In this document: one piece after another, positions 34,219-43,095 of the stretch | How positions within the stretch are numbered: the stretch's first letter is position 1 | Layout of the letters: every line of letters begins with the position of its first letter | Source: Segetibacter sp. | GTDB taxonomy: Bacteria > Bacteroidota > Bacteroidia > Chitinophagales > Chitinophagaceae | DNA length: 64,000 nt | Reading direction: 5' to 3' | Assembly (NCBI RefSeq): GCF_025963695.1 | Contig: NZ_JAOQAH010000032.1 | Coordinates: forward strand, 1 to 64,000 | The notes under the pieces: generated by a model | Seen by the model: the letters and a program-made list of their open reading frames with translations, nothing else | Told to the model about the DNA's origin: nothing | Database searches by the model: none | Made by a program: the position numbers and the translations under genes

Positions 34219-34785
34219 TTATCGACCTACCACTCTTCCCGGATTTTTTGATATAAAGTCTTCCCAACCTTTCAGGCCTTTGCCTAATTTTCCAATTACA
34301 GAATTAGACTGGTAATGATGACATAGTGCTACCGCTAGCGCATCTGTAGCATCAAAATATTGCGGCTTCTCTTCAAGATTCATAATGCGTTGCAACATCT
34401 TCCATACCTGGTCTTTATCAGCATTTCCGTTTCCGGTTATAGATTGCTTTACTTTTTTAGGAGAATATTCAGTTACGGTCAATCCTGCCTGCATAGCGGC
34501 TGCTATAGCGACTCCCTGGGCTCTTCCAAGCTTTAACATGCTTTGAACATTCTTTCCAAAAAAAGGTGCTTCAATAGCGAATGTATTTGGTTGGTAAGTA
34601 GCGATAAGTTGGGCAACTGTCAGGTGTATTCTTTGCAGTCTTTCATAAGCATCCGTTTTGCTCGATAGCTTAAGCGTATCCATTATCAGCAATTGAGGAC
34701 TGCTCGTTGTGGCGTCCATCAGGGCATATCCCATAAACAGCGTTCCCGGATCGATGCCTAGTATTACATTTCTACTCTTTATCAT
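34219..34785 (-). CDS. ruvC: Holliday junction resolvase RuvC
   Basis: 188-aa endonuclease that cuts four-way junctions together with RuvAB. The acidic catalytic site is complete: D12 in VILGIDPGTLFMGYA, E72 in FAIEAPFFGKNVQSM, D145 and D148 in YFDATDALAVALCHH. The C-terminus is slightly extended and basic (GKLGKGLKGWEDFISKNPGR). It stands alone, with no ruvA or ruvB near. Confidence 0.96.
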   Translation of the reverse strand: MIKSRNVILGIDPGTLFMGYALMDATTSSPQLLIMDTLKLSSKTDAYERLQRIHLTVAQLIATYQPNTFAIEAPFFGKNVQSMLKLGRAQGVAIAAAMQAGLTVTEYSPKKVKQSITGNGNADKDQVWKMLQRIMNLEEKPQYFDATDALAVALCHHYQSNSVIGKLGKGLKGWEDFISKNPGRVVGR

Positions 34786-34875
34786 GGATATTTAAAAGTG
34801 AATTGTGAAAGTACCTTATCTGTATGTATCGTACTACTTATTAGTAGTTTAAATGATTGTGGCATTATAATTTAG

Positions 34876-34883
34876 TACGTTTG
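34876..34883 (+). promoter_or_regulatory. Minus-7 box of the flippase-like gene
   Basis: TACGTTTG fits TAnnTTTG. It lies 17 nt before the CTG proposed as start at 34901 and about 173 nt before the first in-frame ATG at 35057. Confidence 0.5.
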
Positions 34884-34900
34884 GCAAAATTTTACCCCTC

Positions 34901-35896
34901 CTGGCCAAAAGTCTTAAAATATTTTTTAATTATTTCTTAGGTCCTGTTTTATTTATTGTTTTATCGTTTTCCATCTATCGCAACATTATACATCAACCCG
35001 ATTGGAAAGATGCTTTAGAGCAAATAAAAGAATCTCTATATGGACGGCAAGGATGGATGGCTGTACTTGTGATGTTTTTAATGCTCGGCAACTGGAGCTG
35101 TGAAGCGTTAAAGTGGAAAGTCTTAATCGGGCACATTCAAAACATCTCGTTTCTAACAGCTTTTAAAGCTATTTTATCTGGCCTGAGTGTCTCTGTGGCC
35201 ATGAACACACCAAATGGAACCGGCGAATACTTTGGACGTATTCTTTATATAAAAAAAGGAAACCGAATAAGAGCCATTACTCTAACTTTTGTAGGAAGCA
35301 TAAGCCAGTTGATTGTTACGCTGGTGTTTGGCACAATAGGCGTTTTCTTGCTGAAAGAAAAATTTTATAATGCAACAAGTCAAAATACTCATTTATCGCT
35401 GGCGATTATTAATGGTGTTGCATATGGTTCAATAGCGGTTACAATAGCCTTAATCAGTATTTATTTTAAACTTAGTTGGCTGGTGAAGCTGTTAGAAAAA
35501 ATTCCTTTTATTGCAAAATATGCTTACTTCATTCAAAAACTCGAAGATTTGCGATGGCACGAGCTATTGAAAGTATTGTTAATTTCCATTCTTCGTTACA
35601 GCGTGTTTATTGTTCAGTACCTTTTATTGCTTCAAATATTTAATGTAGGAATTGATATTGTTAATGCCTTCTGGCTAATAACCATTATGTTTCTTATTTT
35701 GGCCATCGTTCCAACAATAGCTTTGGCTGAGTTAGGTGTTAGAGGTAAAATCAGTATTTTTTTATTTGGAGCCTTTAGTACCAATACTTTAGGTATTGTG
35801 TTAACTGCTTCTACCATCTGGCTTATTAACTTAATTCTGCCTGCTTTGGCAGGGAGTTTGTTCGTCTTAGGCATAAAATTCTTTAGAAATAAGTAA
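34901..35896 (+). CDS. Flippase-like / LPG synthase transmembrane-domain protein
   Basis: About 331-aa integral membrane protein of the lysylphosphatidylglycerol synthase TM region family (flippase-like). The first in-frame ATG is at 35057, but the frame is open upstream to 34874 and encodes typical family sequence: LKYFFNYFLGPVLFIVLSFS then IYRNIIHQPDWKDALEQIK. No ATG, GTG or TTG exists in this stretch, so a rare start (CTG 34901 or ATT 34889) is proposed. Later features are NTPNGTGEYFGRILYIKKGN and about eight helices. The family moves or modifies lipids or glycolipids; function here is unknown. One base separates it from the DUF3108 gene, so the two form an operon. Confidence 0.75.
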   Translation: MAKSLKIFFNYFLGPVLFIVLSFSIYRNIIHQPDWKDALEQIKESLYGRQGWMAVLVMFLMLGNWSCEALKWKVLIGHIQNISFLTAFKAILSGLSVSVAMNTPNGTGEYFGRILYIKKGNRIRAITLTFVGSISQLIVTLVFGTIGVFLLKEKFYNATSQNTHLSLAIINGVAYGSIAVTIALISIYFKLSWLVKLLEKIPFIAKYAYFIQKLEDLRWHELLKVLLISILRYSVFIVQYLLLLQIFNVGIDIVNAFWLITIMFLILAIVPTIALAELGVRGKISIFLFGAFSTNTLGIVLTASTIWLINLILPALAGSLFVLGIKFFRNK

Positions 35897-35897
35897 T

Positions 35898-36689
35898 GTG
35901 AAAAAACTTTTACTGTGTGGTTTATTAATATTCGTTTCTACCCGCCTAACCGCCGGCGACGATTTCTGCAGCACTAGAAACAATAGTTTTAACGCAGGCG
36001 AAAACATCTCCCTTGTTGTTTTTTACAATGCCCTTGGCTTATACATTAATGCAGGTACTGCAAATTTTACTGTTACCACCGAAAGGCTTAATAACAGGCC
36101 CGTCTACCATATTGTAGCGACAGGGGTAACAAACAGCAAATACGATTTTATTTTTAAGGTCAGAGACCGCTACGAAACATTTATCGATACAAATAATCTG
36201 TTGCCTTATAAATTTATTAGAAACGTAGACGAGGGTGGGTATAAGAAATATGAAAACATAACATTTAACCATGCCGCCAATACCGCTTTGTCTACGCAAG
36301 GTGTTTACAAAGTTCCACCTTGCATACAGGACGTTATTAGTTCAATGTATTACGCCCGAAACATAAACTTTAATAAATACCAGCCGGGAGACAAAATTCC
36401 CTTTACTATTTTTTTAGACAATGAAGTCTATAACATGTACATCCGCTACCAGGGAAAAGAAACGGTAAAAACACGCTACGGAAAATTTAGGGCTATTGTT
36501 TTTAAACCCTTATTAGTAAAAGGTACATTGTTTGAAGGTGGCGAGAAAATGACGGTGTATGTTAGTGACGATGCCAATAAAGTGCCACTTAGAATAGAAA
36601 GTCCATTATTGGTTGGTTCCGTAAAAGTTGATCTAATGAGCTATCAGAACCTTCGATATCCTTTAACTTCTCTTATAAGTTTTCGTTAA
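35898..36689 (+). CDS. DUF3108 secreted protein
   Basis: 263-aa exported protein of the DUF3108 family. GTG start at 35898, one base after the previous stop, followed by a signal peptide (MKKLLLCGLLIFVSTRLTAG). The mature protein shows GENISLVVFYNALGLYINAG, YDFIFKVRDRYETFID, FTIFLDNEVYNMYIRY and VYVSDDANKVPLRIES, the family pattern, which is thought to bind hydrophobic ligands in the periplasm. With the flippase-like protein just upstream a role in envelope lipid traffic is a fair inference. Confidence 0.85.
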   Translation: MKKLLLCGLLIFVSTRLTAGDDFCSTRNNSFNAGENISLVVFYNALGLYINAGTANFTVTTERLNNRPVYHIVATGVTNSKYDFIFKVRDRYETFIDTNNLLPYKFIRNVDEGGYKKYENITFNHAANTALSTQGVYKVPPCIQDVISSMYYARNINFNKYQPGDKIPFTIFLDNEVYNMYIRYQGKETVKTRYGKFRAIVFKPLLVKGTLFEGGEKMTVYVSDDANKVPLRIESPLLVGSVKVDLMSYQNLRYPLTSLISFR

Positions 36690-36952
36690 AAGGTAGTAGC
36701 TCGGGTTCTTAATGATACCAACATTTGTTTTCAATTTCTCATTGTTGCGACGCATTTCGTTCATCAGCATATCTACCTGCAGCTTATTTATTCCAGTTTC
36801 TTCAAGTAAAAATTAGTTTAGATCGATTGGGTTGAAAACGTGAGAATTCCGTATCTCACGGAAAATAAGGGTAGAAGTATTTAAAGAAAATTTTCGACCC
36901 GAAAGAATAGGAATTGAAAATATTGGGTAAATTACACAAACTCATTTTATTT
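36690..36952. other. Intergenic region with element copy 9 and a hairpin
   Basis: Contains a weak element copy (core 36746-36754, minus-strand reading ATGCGTCGCAACAATG), which also lies in an open minus-strand frame of about 45 codons, so it may be chance. A hairpin CGTGAGA (36839-36845) with TCTCACG (36854-36860) lies about 95 bp ahead of the YkuK-like gene and could be regulatory. No gene recognised. Confidence 0.35.
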
Positions 36953-37426
36953 ATGCTTTGGAGAAAGTTCAGCGGAGAACCTATTCATCTCCCAATTAAG
37001 GAAGCTGTAGAAACGGCAATCAAAAATGAAACTGCGGCCGGAAACAAACTAAAAGTTTGCATCGGAACCGACAGCCAGGTAAAAGGCCAGGAAACAGAAT
37101 TTGCAACAGTCATTGTTTTTCTACGAGAAGGCCACGGTGGCTTTATGTACATCAACAATGATAAGACGCGGCAGAAGTACTCTATCAAAGAAAGAATGCT
37201 GGTTGAAGTTGCAAAAAGTATTGAGATTGCATATGAGTTGTGCCATCTTTTTACCACCTACGATGTTGATATGGAAGTGCACGCCGACATCAACACGAAT
37301 CCCCAATTTAAAAGTAATGATGCGCTGCGGGAAGCCATGGGCTACATTCTGGGAATGGGGTTTGCCTTTAAAGCAAAACCCGAAGCCTTTGCCAGTAGCA
37401 GTTGCGCCAACAAGGTGGTAAATTAG
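36953..37426 (+). CDS. RNase H-like YkuK family protein
   Basis: 157-aa protein of the YkuK/DUF458 RNase H-like family. The frame is open to TTG 36914, but the ATG at 36953 matches the family start (MLWRKFSGEPIHLPIKEAVE). Further conserved parts are LKVCIGTDSQVKGQETEFAT, FMYINNDKTRQKYSIKERM, and MEVHADINTNPQFKSNDAL, where aspartates of an RNase H-like fold sit. Nuclease activity has not been read directly; function unknown. Single gene, convergent with yihA. Confidence 0.8.
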   Translation: MLWRKFSGEPIHLPIKEAVETAIKNETAAGNKLKVCIGTDSQVKGQETEFATVIVFLREGHGGFMYINNDKTRQKYSIKERMLVEVAKSIEIAYELCHLFTTYDVDMEVHADINTNPQFKSNDALREAMGYILGMGFAFKAKPEAFASSSCANKVVN

Positions 37427-37546
37427 AGAACCAGGATTGGTTTGATCTAAAATGATTTTGGAGAAAATAGCTTTCTCTAAAGAAATCGTCTCTCTATCTT
37501 TTCCTTAAATTTTAAGGACTTGTTCATTCTTGAATTTTAAAATCTA

Positions 37547-38197
37547 TTACTCTCCTTTATAAAACTGCTCGTTACACTCCTCTATAAAAGAAAGCATTTT
37601 ATCTCTACCCTGTTTCTTAATGGCGCTGCTCACAAAGTGCTGCGGTAGAAATTGCCATGTTTTTCTCATAGCTTCAAAAAACGCTTTTACATTTCCTGCA
37701 ACTGTTCTTTGGTTTTCTTTATCACTTTTTGTAAAAACAATGGTAAATGGTACCTCCCATCTTCGTAATTGATCTACAAATTCTAAGTCAATTTTTTGAG
37801 GCTCATGCCTGCTGTCTATTAAAATAAATACACTTACCAGGTTTTCTCTTTTTCTCAAATAATTCTCAATCATTTGTTCCCATTTCCTCCGATTACTTTG
37901 CGATACTTTCGCAAAACCATAGCCAGGTAAATCCACAATAAACCACGAGTCAGGTTTTTTAAATCCGACCGGAGCTTCTTCACCTTTCCATGATTCGATT
38001 ATAAAATGGTTGATAAGTTGAGTTTTGCCCGGAGAGCCGGAAGTCTTTGCTAACTTTTGATTATTAGTCAACATATTTATTAAAGAGGACTTTCCAACAT
38101 TACTACGTCCAATAAAAGCATATTCAGGTTTGTCAGGAGCAGGACAATTAGTGTAATCAGGACTAGAAATGACGTATTCAGATGATTTAATAAACAT
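37547..38197 (-). CDS. engB: Ribosome biogenesis GTPase YihA/YsxC
   Basis: 216-aa GTP-binding protein needed for 50S assembly. G1 is FIGRSNVGKSSLINML near residue 30, G2 SPGKTQLINHF, G3 FIVDLPGYGFAKV, G4 FTKSDKE. The N-terminal DYTNCPAPDKPEYAFIG and C-terminal FVSSAIKKQGRDKMLSFIE are typical. The minus strand shows a TACCTTGC stretch (38204-38211) just ahead of the ATG, a possible imperfect minus-7 box. Confidence 0.95.
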   Translation of the reverse strand: MFIKSSEYVISSPDYTNCPAPDKPEYAFIGRSNVGKSSLINMLTNNQKLAKTSGSPGKTQLINHFIIESWKGEEAPVGFKKPDSWFIVDLPGYGFAKVSQSNRRKWEQMIENYLRKRENLVSVFILIDSRHEPQKIDLEFVDQLRRWEVPFTIVFTKSDKENQRTVAGNVKAFFEAMRKTWQFLPQHFVSSAIKKQGRDKMLSFIEECNEQFYKGE

Positions 38198-38303
38198 TGC
38201 TGCAAGGTAGCAATTAACCTTTAACAGCTATTAACGGCGGCTAAAAGTAACAGGTAGAAAAATTAAAGTGTGTTCCACTTAAATTGGTAGCAAGAAAACT
38301 CTC

Positions 38304-38338
38304 CCAAAAAAAAGAAGGAAGCGTTTTAGTACTTCCTT
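38304..38338 (-). terminator. Leftward intrinsic terminator without a gene
   Basis: On the minus strand GAAGGAAG and CTTCCTTC (38331-38338 with 38313-38320 on plus coordinates) form a perfect 8-bp stem followed by eight T. It ends leftward transcription between atpD and engB, yet no minus-strand gene lies between 38339 and 38615. It suggests a small RNA or a lost gene. Confidence 0.65.
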
Positions 38339-38574
38339 CGGAATTTAAACAATGTAAGGTTAGCAAAAGCTTTATAACCATGGATTTATTAAAGCGGTAT
38401 GTAAAGGTTAGCAACGGCCAACTAATAAATCCTATTATTGTTTGTTTGAATAAACAAACACTATACCAACGATAGAAGACGGCAGACATCCAAACGGCCA
38501 TCAACATTTAATTCGGAGTGCGCCGATCGCAGAATGATAAAGCAACCAAATTTTAAAAATAAGGTGCTATCCCT

Positions 38575-38582
38575 TACCTTTG
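38575..38582 (+). promoter_or_regulatory. atpD minus-7 box
   Basis: TACCTTTG fits TAnnTTTG, 33 nt before the atpD ATG at 38616. The predicted leader is about 27 nt. Confidence 0.55.
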
Positions 38583-38603
38583 CGCCAAAATTTAGACCAA
38601 TAA

Positions 38604-40114
<1,511 letters not shown>

Positions 40115-40115
<1 letters not shown>

Positions 40116-40189
40116 CCCTAACCCTGTAAAGGGGAAAGCAAAATAGATTAATTCATTAAAAATAAATTAGCCCCTTTAGGGGTCTGGGG
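40115..40189. repeat. Inverted intergenic repeat between atpD and atpC
   Basis: CCCTAACCCTGTAAAGGGGA near 40116-40135 is matched by the inverse of AGCCCCTTTAGGGGTCTGGG (40169-40188), with some mismatches, around 33 bp of A+T-rich DNA. The right arm itself is a short palindrome (CCCCTTTAGGGG) and ends one base before the atpC ATG. Such CCCCT-rich intergenic repeats are familiar in Bacteroidota. Confidence 0.55.
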
Positions 40190-40190
40190 T

Positions 40191-40442
40191 ATGACTTTAG
40201 AAATATTAACACCCGAAAAAAGACTTTATAGTGGAGATGTATACGGTGTACAGTTACCTGGAATTGATGGAAAATTTGAAGTTCTAAACAGGCATGCACC
40301 TTTAGTAAGTGCCCTTGGAAAAGGGAATATTAAAGTGATTAAAGATAAAAATACAACAGCAAATTTCTCAATAGAGAGCGGATTTGTAGAAGTCTTAAAT
40401 AATAAGGCAACCGTGCTTGTAGAGGGTGCAACGGAAGTGTAA
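40191..40442 (+). CDS. atpC: ATP synthase F1 subunit epsilon
   Basis: 83-aa subunit, the N-terminal beta-sandwich only (LEILTPEKRLYSGDVYGVQL, GKFEVLNRHAPLVSALGKGN, IESGFVEVLNNKATVLVEGA). The C-terminal helical hairpin that inhibits ATP hydrolysis in longer epsilon proteins (130-140 aa) is absent, as often in Bacteroidota. The initiation region lies on the edge of an inverted repeat. It follows atpD after 75 bp and is closed by a terminator. Confidence 0.95.
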   Translation: MTLEILTPEKRLYSGDVYGVQLPGIDGKFEVLNRHAPLVSALGKGNIKVIKDKNTTANFSIESGFVEVLNNKATVLVEGATEV

Positions 40443-40461
40443 AGTATATTGATTTTTTTGT

Positions 40462-40493
40462 AAGCCCTCAAGCATCGCTTGGGGGCTTTTTGT
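40462..40493 (+). terminator. atpDC terminator
   Basis: AAGCCCTCAAGC (40462-40473) pairs with GCTTGGGGGCTT (40477-40488) with one G-U pair, followed by T residues. Confidence 0.85.
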
Positions 40494-40509
40494 TTACGAG
40501 AATTTAGTG

Positions 40510-40620
40510 TTAAATGGCAGCTTTCCTGACAATTGTAAATCTCATTGCTGCTTTTACGTCAGGCGCTTCCGGATTGAGGCTCTCAACCATTTCTTGAACA
40601 TTTTTGCAAAGGGGCAGATT
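40510..40620 (-). pseudogene. Fragment resembling the start of a DUF2277 protein
   Basis: Minus-strand open stretch of about 36 codons with LCKNVQEMVESLNPEAPDVK then AAMRFTIVRKAAI and a stop. The order CKN(I/V), P.A, AA..F..VRK recalls the N-terminus of DUF2277 proteins, which are otherwise about 85 aa. There is no in-frame start at the expected place and the tail is missing. Chance similarity cannot be excluded. Confidence 0.25.
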
Positions 40621-40769
40621 CTATTAGTGTTTTTTGAAGCTCCTATTCTAAAATCTAAAGCTTTCTTAAAAACGATTTCTTAACCACACTTTCCATTTTT
40701 TTTGCATTTGTAGGCATCTCGTTTGATTAACTACACCTGTTAATTAAATAAACAAAAAGAAAAACAAAT

Positions 40770-41402
40770 ATGAAAAGCAAGAGTGTATTGTGGGTCACAA
40801 TTCTGGCATTGGGAGCAATGTTTACAGGTTGTACAAAAGATCCTGTGGCTAATTTAACTGCAGAAGAATCCCGAATTTATATTACTGATCATGATTCAAC
40901 AGTTAATTTTTCAACTTTCAGGACGTTTAGTATTTCTGATTCTGTGGCCGTTATTAATGACGGAAGGGCTACAAAAGAAATCACTGCTACCGACCAGGCA
41001 TTTATCAATGCAGTAAAGGCGGAAATGCAGGCAAAAGGATTTGCGATGGTAAGCAAGGGTGCTAATCCAGACCTGGGTATTAACGTAAGCAGAATTTACA
41101 ATACCTCAACTGGTATTGTTAGCTACCGAAATTATTACGACATGTACGGTGGTTTCTATGATCCGTATTACTGGGGATATGGCGGTTATGGTTACTATAG
41201 CCCGTACAGCTATGCCACTTATTCAATTAGGGAAGGAGCACTTTCAATTGATTTGCTAAACCTTAAGAATGCAGCTACATCAAATAGAATTAATGTGATT
41301 TGGACAGGTCTCATTCGTGGTTCCGGAATTTTTAATTCCTCTACTGCTGCAGACCAGGTGAAGATGTTATTTAATCAATCAGCTTATTTAAAAAATCAGT
41401 AA
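40770..41402 (+). CDS. DUF4136 lipoprotein
   Basis: 210-aa lipoprotein. MKSKSVLWVTILALGAMFTG is a signal peptide with lipobox FTGC (C21). The mature part fits DUF4136: NFSTFRTFSISDS near the start, FINAVKAEMQAKGFAMVSKG, NPDLGINVSRIYNT, and the C-terminal INVIWTGLIRGSGIFNSS. A Tyr and Gly-rich loop (YYWGYGGYGYYSPYSYATYS) lies in the middle. Function unknown, envelope located. It is 7 bp ahead of the beta-barrel gene, so cotranscribed. Confidence 0.85.
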   Translation: MKSKSVLWVTILALGAMFTGCTKDPVANLTAEESRIYITDHDSTVNFSTFRTFSISDSVAVINDGRATKEITATDQAFINAVKAEMQAKGFAMVSKGANPDLGINVSRIYNTSTGIVSYRNYYDMYGGFYDPYYWGYGGYGYYSPYSYATYSIREGALSIDLLNLKNAATSNRINVIWTGLIRGSGIFNSSTAADQVKMLFNQSAYLKNQ

Positions 41403-41409
41403 AAAACTT

Positions 41410-42039
41410 ATGAAAAAGAATATTCTAATATTTATGACGTTGTGTGTTTGCATGCTTACCCTTTCTGCATCAGCACAACAAAAATTAAAAATGGAGTTGG
41501 GGTACAATGTCAGCGCTCCTCTTGGAAGTTTTAAGAACGATTTTATTGGTAACACTTCTTATAGAGGCGGCTATGGAGAACTTAGTTATGCATTCAATCC
41601 AAAATTTTCTTTAGGATTGCATTCGGGCTTTCAAAGCTATTATCAGAAGTTTGATCGTCAGGTGTACAAGCTTGAGGCAAACCAAACAGTATCTGCCGTT
41701 GTTAGCAATACTATGGAAATTGTTCCTGTAATGTTACGTGGTACTTTTTCGCCATTGGGCGCTTCTGCTACAGCTAAGATCCAGCCTTATGTATCTGCAG
41801 GTGCAGGTGTTAGCTTAGTTAATTATGGGCAGTATTTAGGCGAGTTTGGTGGAACTGAAACGTCAAGTCCCTTTGCTGCGCAGGCAGGCGCCGGTATCAA
41901 AATTCCTTTTGGAAACCAGTATAATCAAACCGCTTTTAAAATTGGAGCTACTTATAATTTTACCAACTACAAGCGCAACGAACTGTCTGGTTTAAACACT
42001 GTAGGTGTTAACGCAGGAGTAGTGTTTGCTCTGAAATAG
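41410..42039 (+). CDS. Outer-membrane beta-barrel protein
   Basis: 209-aa protein with signal peptide (MKKNILIFMTLCVCMLTLSA then SAQQ) and an eight-stranded barrel-like pattern: KLKMELGYNVSAPLGSF, YRGGYGELSYAFNPKFSLGL, VPVMLRGTFSPLG, IQPYVSAGAGVSLVNYG, FKIGATYNFTNYKRNELSG, VGVNAGVVFALK with a terminal strand. It belongs to the broad OmpA/OmpW-type small barrels. Cotranscribed with the DUF4136 lipoprotein and closed by a terminator. Confidence 0.8.
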   Translation: MKKNILIFMTLCVCMLTLSASAQQKLKMELGYNVSAPLGSFKNDFIGNTSYRGGYGELSYAFNPKFSLGLHSGFQSYYQKFDRQVYKLEANQTVSAVVSNTMEIVPVMLRGTFSPLGASATAKIQPYVSAGAGVSLVNYGQYLGEFGGTETSSPFAAQAGAGIKIPFGNQYNQTAFKIGATYNFTNYKRNELSGLNTVGVNAGVVFALK

Positions 42040-42064
42040 TTCGTACCACCAAAAATTTCAATTG

Positions 42065-42093
42065 GCCGGCTTTATTGTAAAGCCGGCTTTTTT
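42065..42093 (+). terminator. Terminator after the beta-barrel gene
   Basis: GCCGGCTTT (42065-42073) pairs perfectly with AAAGCCGGC (42079-42087), followed by six T. Confidence 0.85.
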
Positions 42094-42175
42094 ATTATTG
42101 CAACAAAGGGTATTTCAATTGTTTGCTGCACTATTTGAGATATTTTAAATACCGGCATTTTGTCTCCGGTTTTTC

Positions 42176-42287
42176 GTTGTTGCGTCGCAATCCTTTCATC
42201 TTTTAGTAATTCTGTTAATCGGTTAACTTCGATGATCATGTGGATGCTGCAACAGAAAAAAAAGTACAAGAGTGCGACGCAAGAATG
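42176..42287. repeat. Paired TGYGACRCA elements, copies 10 and 11
   Basis: Copy 10 (core 42181-42189, minus strand, GATGAAAGGAT followed by TGCGACGCAACAACG) and copy 11 (core 42273-42281, plus strand, GTACAAGAG followed by TGCGACGCAAGAATG) face outward, 101 bp end to end. The same two ends, in the opposite overall orientation, occur at 63085-63245. Confidence 0.7.
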
Positions 42288-42407
42288 AATCATAGCGTAC
42301 TGCAGTCGGGCCAATAACAGAAAAATAAAGAAATTTTACAGGAATAATAAAGCAGCGTTTCTATCAATATGTTTGAATACGCAAGAAGGAATAAGGACCT
42401 GCTTGAT

Positions 42408-42959
42408 CTAATTTAACTGGGGATCTATCGGATAGTTTATCATCTGGACGTACTCACCACCTAATTGTTTCAAAGCATCTTTCCATGTATTGTCTATGTT
42501 AACAGGAAAAATAAGTTTACGGGTGCCTTTGCCTGTTATCCAGCTTTTCAATTTCATTTCTTCTTCCAGTTGTCCTTCACCCCATCCGCTATAACCAATA
42601 AAAAAACGAATGTCACGCTCTTTTAGTTGATCGGTTTTTAAAAGTTCAACAATCGTCTCAAAATCTCCGCCCCACACGACTCCATCCGTCACTTCCACTC
42701 CCCCCGGGATAAGATCAGGACGCTGATGTAAAAAATGAATAGTGTCAACCTGTACCGGACCACCATAATAAACCGGAAAATCAGAAGTATCAACACCTGT
42801 TATCAATTCACCTAACAATTGGTCATATCTACGGTTTAAAACAAAGCCAAAACTTCCCTCTTCTTTATGTTCGCAAATAAAAACGACTGAGCGCATAAAG
42901 TTGGGATCGCGTAAAAAGGGATCGGCTATTAAAAGTTTTCCAGAAAAAGCCTCAATCAT
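42408..42959 (-). CDS. YqgE/AlgH family protein
   Basis: 183-aa cytosolic protein of the UPF0301 (YqgE/AlgH) family. Motifs are GKLLIADPFLRDPNFMRSVV, CEHKEEGSFGFVLNRR, VYYGGPVQVDTIHFLH, WGGDFETIVELL, and IRFFIGYSGWGEGQLEEEM. AlgH was linked to alginate control in Pseudomonas, but the molecular role in Bacteroidota is unknown. It stands alone between an element pair and the histidine kinase. Confidence 0.93.
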   Translation of the reverse strand: MIEAFSGKLLIADPFLRDPNFMRSVVFICEHKEEGSFGFVLNRRYDQLLGELITGVDTSDFPVYYGGPVQVDTIHFLHQRPDLIPGGVEVTDGVVWGGDFETIVELLKTDQLKERDIRFFIGYSGWGEGQLEEEMKLKSWITGKGTRKLIFPVNIDNTWKDALKQLGGEYVQMINYPIDPQLN

Positions 42960-43082
42960 ATTGAAAAGTTAGTACATATTAATATTTGGTAAAGCTATTT
43001 TTATAAAAAAAATTTCAGTGTCAAGGTGGCGTTAAAAACAATAAAACCTGTTGGGCTCCCTTCTAAACGCTCATATTCACTT

Positions 43083-43090
43083 TATATTTG
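43083..43090 (+). promoter_or_regulatory. Histidine kinase minus-7 box
   Basis: TATATTTG fits TAnnTTTG and ends 5 nt before the ATG at 43096, so the mRNA may be leaderless. This favours 43096 over the upstream in-frame start at 43051. Confidence 0.5.
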
Positions 43091-43095
43091 TGTTG

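Noticed and set aside
38284..38475. 63-codon plus-strand frame ahead of atpD
   Set aside because: No recognisable homology, starts with TTG, and is crossed by the minus-strand terminator stem.
42072..42314. 80-codon minus-strand open frame across the terminator and element pair
   Set aside because: Its end is formed by the intrinsic terminator and its middle by the repeat; KDERIATQ appears also at 63225 only because the repeat is copied. Not a gene.
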